The translations under genes and the position numbers were made by a program. The notes beneath the pieces were generated by a model that saw only the letters and a program-made list of their open reading frames with translations, was not told the DNA's origin and ran no database searches. A stretch of DNA of 6,144 nt, from NCBI GenBank assembly GCA_949297205.1, contig CASFSH010000165.1, forward strand, positions 1-6,144, given 5' to 3'. The DNA comes from an uncultured Bacillota bacterium (GTDB lineage Bacteria > Bacillota > Clostridia > UBA1381). Below, piece by piece: positions 1 through 4,787 of the stretch (the first letter of the stretch is position 1; every line of letters begins with the position of its first letter).

Positions 1-1116
1 TTCATAGCATATATTGGATATTTTATTACTGTCCTGTTCAATTAATTTTTTTGCTTTTTCAATTTTGAGTTTATTAATATAATTATTAAAATTTTCTCCT
101 GTTTTCTGTTTAAAAAAAGAACCGAAATAAGCAGGAGATAAGGCGGCAAATTTTGCAACTTCGGATATAGAGGTAATACTGGAAAAATTATTGTTTACAT
201 AATCCATTACTGAATCAAATGTATTATTATGTATGATTTTTTCGGTATCATGTGCACTGTCGGGAGAATTTATAAGAAGAGACAGTGATGAGTGAATAGA
301 TAATATATCGGCAGATACAGAAATATTAAGAAGATTGGAAAGATTTGATTTAAGAGTCGCTATGAATGATTCGACTTTTGCATCAAAATTATCAATATCT
401 TTTTTTGAAATAATCAGAAATTCAATATTAGCTTTTGAATAAAGCAGTGTAAAAGCATAAAAGTCATCATTAAAAAAAGGCATAATACTGTCGATTGCAT
501 TATAAAGGCGAAATTCCTCATGCTGCCATTTGTTTGCTATATAATTATTGAAGTCGGATATGTGAAGATTAATAAGAGCAGCTTTTGATTTTTTTGGATC
601 AATATCCAATTGAAGCAAAGAAAGACGTTGTGTAAATGCTTCATAATCATTTATGATGCCACAGTATAAATCAGAAAAAAGTCTTTGACAGTCAAATCTG
701 AAATCGTCATCAATAAAGGTATTTTCAGGGGTAAAGTGATTTTTTGAAAGCTCTGCATAAAATCGTTTAAGTACATCTATAAATTCTTCTTTAATAAATG
801 GTTTGGTTATATAACTTACTGCATTATATTCTAAAGCTTTTTTTGCGTATTCAAATTCTCTGTATGCACTCATAAATGCTATCTGTATCTGAGGGAAATT
901 TTTCTGACAAAATTCAGCAATTGAAAATCCATCACCGTCATCCATACGTATATCGGTAATTATGGCGTCAACTTTATTCGTGCTTATATAATCCATAGCT
1001 TCTTTTGCTGATGAAAAATCTTCAGAAAGATTAAATCCGAAATCTTCATATTTTACAAAATCTCTTAATGCGTCTAATACAAATGTCTCATCATCAATTA
1101 TAATAAGATTATACAT
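1..1116 (-). CDS. YesN-type response regulator, receiver plus AraC-family DNA-binding domain (3' end cut by window edge)
   Basis: Two-component response regulator, predicted to act in the cytoplasm as a transcription activator of the divergent sugar-import operon. It reads open for 372 codons from ATG at 1116 down to base 1 with no stop. Residues 1-120 form a receiver domain: acidic pair D8-D9, phospho-acceptor D55 in ITDIRM, switch residue S83 in FMSAY, and K105 in the TKP motif. Residues 125-295 are a poorly conserved linker region. An AraC-type helix-turn-helix begins near residue 300 (SISEVAKFAALSPAYFGSFF, then KKQTGENFNNYI). The protein is cut just before the second recognition helix, so about 35-45 residues are missing. 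A ribosome binding site, AAAGGA, lies 10 nt before the start (1127-1132). Odd point: the proline that usually follows the IRM motif is replaced by D59. The partner kinase (YesM type) is not in the window and may lie beyond the left edge. The family call is firm; the target is inferred from the divergent layout. Confidence 0.95.
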   Translation of the reverse strand, partial: MYNLIIIDDETFVLDALRDFVKYEDFGFNLSEDFSSAKEAMDYISTNKVDAIITDIRMDDGDGFSIAEFCQKNFPQIQIAFMSAYREFEYAKKALEYNAVSYITKPFIKEEFIDVLKRFYAELSKNHFTPENTFIDDDFRFDCQRLFSDLYCGIINDYEAFTQRLSLLQLDIDPKKSKAALINLHISDFNNYIANKWQHEEFRLYNAIDSIMPFFNDDFYAFTLLYSKANIEFLIISKKDIDNFDAKVESFIATLKSNLSNLLNISVSADILSIHSSLSLLINSPDSAHDTEKIIHNNTFDSVMDYVNNNFSSITSISEVAKFAALSPAYFGSFFKQKTGENFNNYINKLKIEKAKKLIEQDSNKISNICYE

Positions 1117-1153
1117 TGGGTACTGTTCCTTTCGTGTAATACTTATGAAATAG

Positions 1154-1182
1154 ATTATAGCATAAAAAAAAATAAAATGCAA
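1154..1182 (-). promoter_or_regulatory. sigma-A-type promoter of the response regulator gene
   Basis: On the minus strand, TTGCAT (1182-1177) is followed after exactly 17 bp by TATAAT (1159-1154). A TG dinucleotide one base upstream of the -10 box gives an extended -10 element (TGCTATAAT). Transcription would start near 1147, giving a leader of about 30 nt that carries the AAAGGA ribosome binding site. The -10 box is a perfect consensus match and the spacing is ideal, so this is a strong prediction from sequence, but there is no transcript evidence. Confidence 0.75.
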
Positions 1183-1219
1183 TATTGATAATAAGGATAA
1201 AATAAAATTCGTTAATTAT

Positions 1220-1251
1220 TTCATCAAAATCCGAAATTTGTTCATTGAAAT
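1220..1251 (+). promoter_or_regulatory. candidate AraC-type operator: two direct repeats 21 bp apart
   Basis: TTCATCAAAAT (1220-1230) and TTCATTGAAAT (1241-1251) match at 9 of 11 positions and start 21 bp apart, which is two helical turns. The downstream copy ends 2 bp before the -35 box of the plus-strand promoter, placing the pair at about -69 to -38. AraC-family activators commonly bind tandem half-sites on one face of the helix next to the -35 box, so the response regulator encoded just to the left is the natural candidate ligand. The repeat is seen directly; its role is inferred, and the AT-rich background weakens it. Confidence 0.45.
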
Positions 1252-1253
1252 AT

Positions 1254-1282
1254 TTGATAAAATGATGTAAAATAATTATAAT
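1254..1282 (+). promoter_or_regulatory. sigma-A-type promoter of the importer operon
   Basis: TTGATA (1254-1259) and TATAAT (1277-1282) are separated by exactly 17 bp. Transcription would begin near 1289, leaving a leader of about 31 nt with the AGGTGA ribosome binding site (1311-1316) before the first permease. The -35 box has one mismatch to TTGACA and the -10 box is perfect. A second TATAAT at 1290-1295 has no usable -35 box at the right distance. Confidence 0.75.
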
Positions 1283-1287
1283 TATTT
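1270..1287. repeat. 18-bp perfect palindrome over the -10 box
   Basis: AAATAATTATAATTATTT (1270-1287) equals its own reverse complement and contains the TATAAT box of the importer promoter at 1277-1282. TTATAATTA inside it (1276-1284) recurs at 1289-1297. A dimeric repressor bound here would block the promoter. All bases are A or T in a very AT-rich spacer, so chance is a real alternative. Confidence 0.35.
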
Positions 1288-1320
1288 GTTATAATTACAC
1301 AATCGGATAAAGGTGAAAAA

Positions 1321-2271
1321 ATGGGAATAAATAAAGAGATTGCGAGCAGAAAAAAAATCCCGAAAAAAAATAAGTATTCATCAGATGATATACAGCTATA
1401 TACTTTGTGCATTATTCCTATGGTACTGGTATTCATTTTTAATTATCTTCCGATGGCAGGCATTATTCTGGCGTTTAAGGATTATAAATATGATAAAGGA
1501 ATTCTTGGAAGCAATTGGGTAGGATTATATAATTTTAAATTTTTTTTTGAATCCAATGAATTTTTAAAGCTTACAAGAAATACGCTGTTGTTAAATGGAT
1601 TGTTTATAATTGCAGGAATTGCTGCAGCATTATTGATTGCAATATTGCTTTTTTGTTTAAGAGGAAGAAAAAATATAAGAATATATCAGACGCTTATGAT
1701 AACTCCCCATTTTATATCCTGGGTTGTGGTTTCTTATATGGTTTATGCATTTCTAAGTCCTCAACATGGCATTGTAAATAATATACTTGAAAATATCGGA
1801 ATGGAGAAGGTGGATTGGTATAATACGCCTATGGCATGGCCTATAATTCTTACTGTGTCAGGTGTATGGAAAAATGTGGGAATGGATTGCATCATATATT
1901 ATGCTGCACTAATGAATATTGATTCTGCTTTGTTTGAAGCAGCCGATGTTGATGGTGCAAATACAGTTGAAAAAATAAAAAATATTATTATTCCTGCATT
2001 AAAACCTCTTTTGACCGTACTTACTATTTTAAAGATTGGTGGAATTTTGAGATCTGATTTCGGAATGTTTTACCAGTTGACAAGAGATGTAGGGGCGTTG
2101 TATGATATTACTGATGTTATTGATACATATACATACAGAGTAATGAGTGTTATAGGAAATCTGGGTATGGGTACCGCTATAGGTCTTTTACAGTCCGGAG
2201 TGGGAATGATACTTGTTTTTTCTGCACATTATATAAGTAAAAAAATTGATTCTGAGCTGGGTTTGTTTTGA
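1321..2271 (+). CDS. carbohydrate ABC transporter permease, LplB/YteP type
   Basis: Inner-membrane channel subunit of a CUT1-family sugar importer, 316 residues, the usual length for LplB-type permeases. The N-terminus is basic and cytoplasmic (about residues 1-25). A first membrane segment covers about 27-51 (ending NYLPMAGIILAFKDY, a hallmark of this subfamily), followed by GILGSNWVGLYNF (60-72). Further membrane segments lie near 88-112, 130-146, 172-198, 228-243 and 283-304. The cytoplasmic EAA loop that docks the ATPase is complete: E206-A-A, G212 and the I-x-I-P ending at P225, matching the EAA-X3-G-X9-I-X-L-P pattern with L changed to I. The ATG at 1321 is preceded by AGGTGA (1311-1316) and a promoter at 1254-1282. 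It is the first gene of the operon, with 12 bp to the next. Family assignment is firm; sugar specificity cannot be told. Confidence 0.95.
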   Translation: MGINKEIASRKKIPKKNKYSSDDIQLYTLCIIPMVLVFIFNYLPMAGIILAFKDYKYDKGILGSNWVGLYNFKFFFESNEFLKLTRNTLLLNGLFIIAGIAAALLIAILLFCLRGRKNIRIYQTLMITPHFISWVVVSYMVYAFLSPQHGIVNNILENIGMEKVDWYNTPMAWPIILTVSGVWKNVGMDCIIYYAALMNIDSALFEAADVDGANTVEKIKNIIIPALKPLLTVLTILKIGGILRSDFGMFYQLTRDVGALYDITDVIDTYTYRVMSVIGNLGMGTAIGLLQSGVGMILVFSAHYISKKIDSELGLF

Positions 2272-2283
2272 ACGGAGGATTTT

Positions 2284-3171
2284 ATGAAAAATAACAGCAA
2301 AATATTTCAGCTTGTATTAAACATTGTTTTTATATTATTTTGCTTAGTTTGTATATATCCTTTTTTGTTGATTTTAGGTATATCATTTTCGCAGGAAACA
2401 GATGTTGCGATTTATGGATACAGACTTATACCATTAAAGTTTGATGTGTCAGCATATAAATATATTTTCAGTAATCCTGTAAATATAATAAATGCATATA
2501 AAGTTACAGCAATATTTTCAACTGTTGGAACAGTTTTATCAGTTATTTTAATGTCAATGATAGCTTACCCTTTATCTAAGAAAAAACTTAAGGGAAAGGG
2601 AAAGATCTCCATCTATTTGTATTTTACTATGTTATTTGGGGGTGGGATGATTCCTACATACATATTGATTACGCAATATCTTAAATTGCAGGACACATAT
2701 TGGGTATATATTCTGCCGGGACTTATAAATCCGTGGAATGTATTTATAATGAGAACTTTTTTTGCAAGATTGCCTGATGAAATTTTTGAATCTGCGAAAA
2801 TTGACGGTGCATGTGAATACTATATATTTTGCAGATTTGTACTTCCCTTGTCGAAATCTGTGCTTGCAGCTGTTGCTCTTTTTATATTTTTTAGTAAATG
2901 GCAAGATTGGTATACATCTATGCTTTACGTAAATGATGATAATCTTATAAGTATTCAATATCTTTTGCAAAGAATAATGAATAGTGTAGATGTGATACAG
3001 CAGACAAACCAAGATATTGGAATAAGCAAATCAGTATCAATTACTGTGATGCCGGCAGAAACGGTAAAAATGGCAATGGCTGTTATTGCTTCGGGTCCGG
3101 CATTAATGATTTTTCCATTTTTTCAAAAGTATTTTGTAAGGGGATTGACAATAGGCTCTATAAAGAGTTAA
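2284..3171 (+). CDS. carbohydrate ABC transporter permease, LplC/YtcP type
   Basis: Second membrane subunit of the importer, 295 residues, normal for LplC/YtcP permeases, which pair with the LplB-type protein encoded just upstream. Membrane segments are visible near residues 9-33, 74-96, 108-131, 140-157, 192-204 and 262-281. Subfamily marks are GGGMIPTYILIT (119-130), NPWNVFIMRTFF (149-160) and the C-terminal QKYFVRGLTIGSIKS. The ATPase-docking EAA loop reads E169-S-A, G175 and F-V-L-P ending at P188, with the standard spacing. GGAGGA at 2274-2279, three bases after the stop of the first permease, sits 4 nt before the ATG and fixes the start. The 12-bp gap implies translation from the same transcript. 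No truncation or frameshift is seen. Confidence 0.95.
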   Translation: MKNNSKIFQLVLNIVFILFCLVCIYPFLLILGISFSQETDVAIYGYRLIPLKFDVSAYKYIFSNPVNIINAYKVTAIFSTVGTVLSVILMSMIAYPLSKKKLKGKGKISIYLYFTMLFGGGMIPTYILITQYLKLQDTYWVYILPGLINPWNVFIMRTFFARLPDEIFESAKIDGACEYYIFCRFVLPLSKSVLAAVALFIFFSKWQDWYTSMLYVNDDNLISIQYLLQRIMNSVDVIQQTNQDIGISKSVSITVMPAETVKMAMAVIASGPALMIFPFFQKYFVRGLTIGSIKS

Positions 3172-3173
3172 AA

Positions 3174-3191
3174 TAATATTGAAGAATATTA
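3174..3191 (+). other. small AU-only hairpin between second permease and binding-protein gene
   Basis: TAATATT (3174-3180) and AATATTA (3185-3191) form a perfect 7-bp stem around a GAAG loop, 2 bases after the permease stop. A-rich, not T-rich, sequence follows on this strand, so it is not a terminator. It could mark an RNA processing or stability point that lets the binding protein be made in excess over the permeases. An all-AU stem is weak, and chance is possible. Confidence 0.3.
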
Positions 3192-3202
3192 AAAAAGAGT
3201 CC

Positions 3203-3219
3203 GGAGGTGAGGAAAGGGA
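3203..3219 (+). promoter_or_regulatory. ribosome binding region with two purine-rich cores
   Basis: GGAGGTGA (3203-3210) is an almost complete Shine-Dalgarno match 9 nt before the ATG at 3220. A second purine run, GGAAAGGGA (3211-3219), directly abuts that ATG and is about 6 nt before an in-frame GTG at 3226. The first pairing favours ATG 3220. The second would suit GTG 3226, which would only remove two residues from the signal peptide. The strong core fits high output of the binding protein. Confidence 0.6.
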
Positions 3220-4713
3220 ATGATCGTGAAAAACAGACAAATTGTGTCGTCAGTTCTTATTTGTACATTGGTTTTGTCGGCTGCATCATGTGTCGGGAAT
3301 AATGAAAAAGATCCTGAAAGTGATGAAATTACTCTCACATGGTATGTTCCGGGAAACAAACAAAATGATATGGCAGCGGTTATGGAGGAAGCAAATAAAA
3401 TTGTAGAACCGGCAATCGGTGCCAAAATTGATCTGAAAATGATTGATACTTTTGCATTTAAGGAAAAAATAAATATGATGATGGCTGCATCAGAACAATT
3501 TGATCTTGTTTTTACGGGTGCAGGAAATTCGTATTCGGAATGTGCTCAAAAAGGTGGTCTGCTGGATATTACCGATATGATTGATAAATACGCACCAAAG
3601 CTTCGTGACATAGTTACCGATTATGCTTTTAAAGAGGTAACTATTGACGGTAAAATTTACGGTATTCCAAATATGCAGATTATGGCGGGAGAAAGAGCAA
3701 TTTTTGTTCAGAAAAAATATGCCGAAGAGTATGGACTCGATCCGGATTCCATACAAAAACCTGAAGATCTGGAGCCATTCCTTGCATGGGTGCATGAAAA
3801 ATATCCTGATTTATATCCATATAATCCGGGACAGGGACTCGGTGTGTGGGATTGCATGAACTATACCGAACTTGAATATACAATCGGTTATTCTTATTTG
3901 GATCTAATTGACGGAGATAATAAAATAAAAGCAGTCTGGATCAGAGAAACCGAAGATGATCAACAGGCAATTAATACTCTTAGAGAATGGTACTTAAAGG
4001 GCTATATAAGACCTGATGAGTTGAGCATTACAGATGAGGCACTTGATATGAAAGCAGGTAAATATGTTGTTACTACCGGATTGTGGAAACCGGGATTTGA
4101 GGCGGAATCATACAATACAACAGGCAGGGATTATATTGCAGTAAAGTATATTCGTAATTATAGAGAAGCTAATAATATACCGGATATAACCTTTGGTGAC
4201 GAAGCAAAAAATACAATGATATCGGTCAGCAGAACCTGCAAAGATCCTGAAAAGGCATTGAAATTTATTGAGTTGGTTAATACAAATGCGGAATTGTATA
4301 ATTTATTGGCATTTGGAATAGAGGGAAAGCACTATACAGTGAATGATGATAATAAAATTGTTTTAAATGCCGATTCAGGATATTATCATAATGCATCTTG
4401 GAAATTCGGATGTACATACAATGCTAAAATTATGGAAGGACAGGATGAAGATGTTTGGATAGAAACAAAAAAATTGAATGATTCTGCCGCTACATCCCCT
4501 ATGGGAGGCTTTACATTTGATACTAAGTCTGTGGTTAATGAGATTTCGGCAATTACAACACTTAATTCACAGTATAAAGTTATGGCTTGCGGGGCAGAGG
4601 ATAAAGATGTTTATTGGGATGAATATGTTTCAAAAATGAAAACTGCCGGAATAGAAACCGTTCGTGCGGAATATGAAAGACAGATGAATGAATTTTTATC
4701 ATCAAACCAATAA
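3220..4713 (+). CDS. sugar-binding lipoprotein of the ABC importer, LplA/YtcQ type with DUF3502-like C-terminus
   Basis: Extracellular substrate-binding protein, 497 residues, typical length for the LplA/YtcQ group. Residues 1-24 are a lipoprotein signal peptide: basic start (K4, R6), hydrophobic core (8-22), and a cleavage motif SAASC with Cys24 as the predicted lipid-anchored residue. The lipobox has Ala instead of Leu at -3, allowed but atypical. The mature part follows the family closely: ITLTWYVPGNKQND (37-50), KINMMMAASEQFDLVFTG (83-100), DKYAPKLRD (122-130), a DGKIYGIP motif (143-150) and PEDLEPFLAWV in the next hundred residues. The final 130 or so residues, including GGFTFDTKSVVNEI (from 429) and the KMKTAGIETVRAEYERQMNEF end, resemble the DUF3502 domain of this group. 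It lies 48 bp after the permeases in the same direction and should feed them. The bound sugar is unknown; pectin- or other glycan-derived oligosaccharides are suggested only by relatives. Confidence 0.94.
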   Translation: MIVKNRQIVSSVLICTLVLSAASCVGNNEKDPESDEITLTWYVPGNKQNDMAAVMEEANKIVEPAIGAKIDLKMIDTFAFKEKINMMMAASEQFDLVFTGAGNSYSECAQKGGLLDITDMIDKYAPKLRDIVTDYAFKEVTIDGKIYGIPNMQIMAGERAIFVQKKYAEEYGLDPDSIQKPEDLEPFLAWVHEKYPDLYPYNPGQGLGVWDCMNYTELEYTIGYSYLDLIDGDNKIKAVWIRETEDDQQAINTLREWYLKGYIRPDELSITDEALDMKAGKYVVTTGLWKPGFEAESYNTTGRDYIAVKYIRNYREANNIPDITFGDEAKNTMISVSRTCKDPEKALKFIELVNTNAELYNLLAFGIEGKHYTVNDDNKIVLNADSGYYHNASWKFGCTYNAKIMEGQDEDVWIETKKLNDSAATSPMGGFTFDTKSVVNEISAITTLNSQYKVMACGAEDKDVYWDEYVSKMKTAGIETVRAEYERQMNEFLSSNQ

Positions 4714-4723
4714 TTTTGTAATC

Positions 4724-4741
4724 AACAGCCGGAGCTGTTTT
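4724..4741 (+). terminator. possible weak intrinsic terminator or attenuating hairpin after the binding-protein gene
   Basis: AACAGC (4724-4729) and GCTGTT (4734-4739) form a perfect 6-bp stem with a CGGA loop, 10 bp after the stop. Only four T residues follow (4738-4741, two of them in the stem) before GG, so full termination is doubtful. It may instead reduce read-through into the secreted-protein gene, or protect the upstream mRNA from 3' decay. Confidence 0.4.
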
Positions 4742-4787
4742 GGATTAAAAAATAAAATGCCGTTAATTGCGGCGGAATGGAGGAAAA

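Noticed and set aside
1219..1262. Inverted repeat TTTCATCAAAA / TTTGATAAAA
   Set aside because: The arms are imperfect and the second overlaps the -35 box; the direct repeat with 21-bp phase explains the same bases better.
1290..1295. Second TATAAT as an alternative -10 box
   Set aside because: The hexamer 17 bp upstream (1267-1272) is GTAAAA, a poor -35 box, whereas the pair at 1254-1282 is near consensus.
1242..1436. 64-residue hydrophobic reading frame on the minus strand
   Set aside because: It overlaps the start of the first permease in antisense and runs through the promoter; its hydrophobicity reflects AT-rich codons. No family resemblance was seen.
2632..3012. 126-residue minus-strand reading frame inside the second permease
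   Set aside because: It lies fully antisense to a well-supported permease, and its Lys/Tyr/Ile-rich composition is what an antisense frame of this gene would give.
3189..3883. Several short frames on both strands overlapping the binding-protein gene (minus 3189-3425, 3490-3795, 3680-3883; plus 3644-3859)
   Set aside because: All lie over the coding sequence of a clearly conserved lipoprotein gene, mostly inside it, and show no family resemblance of their own.
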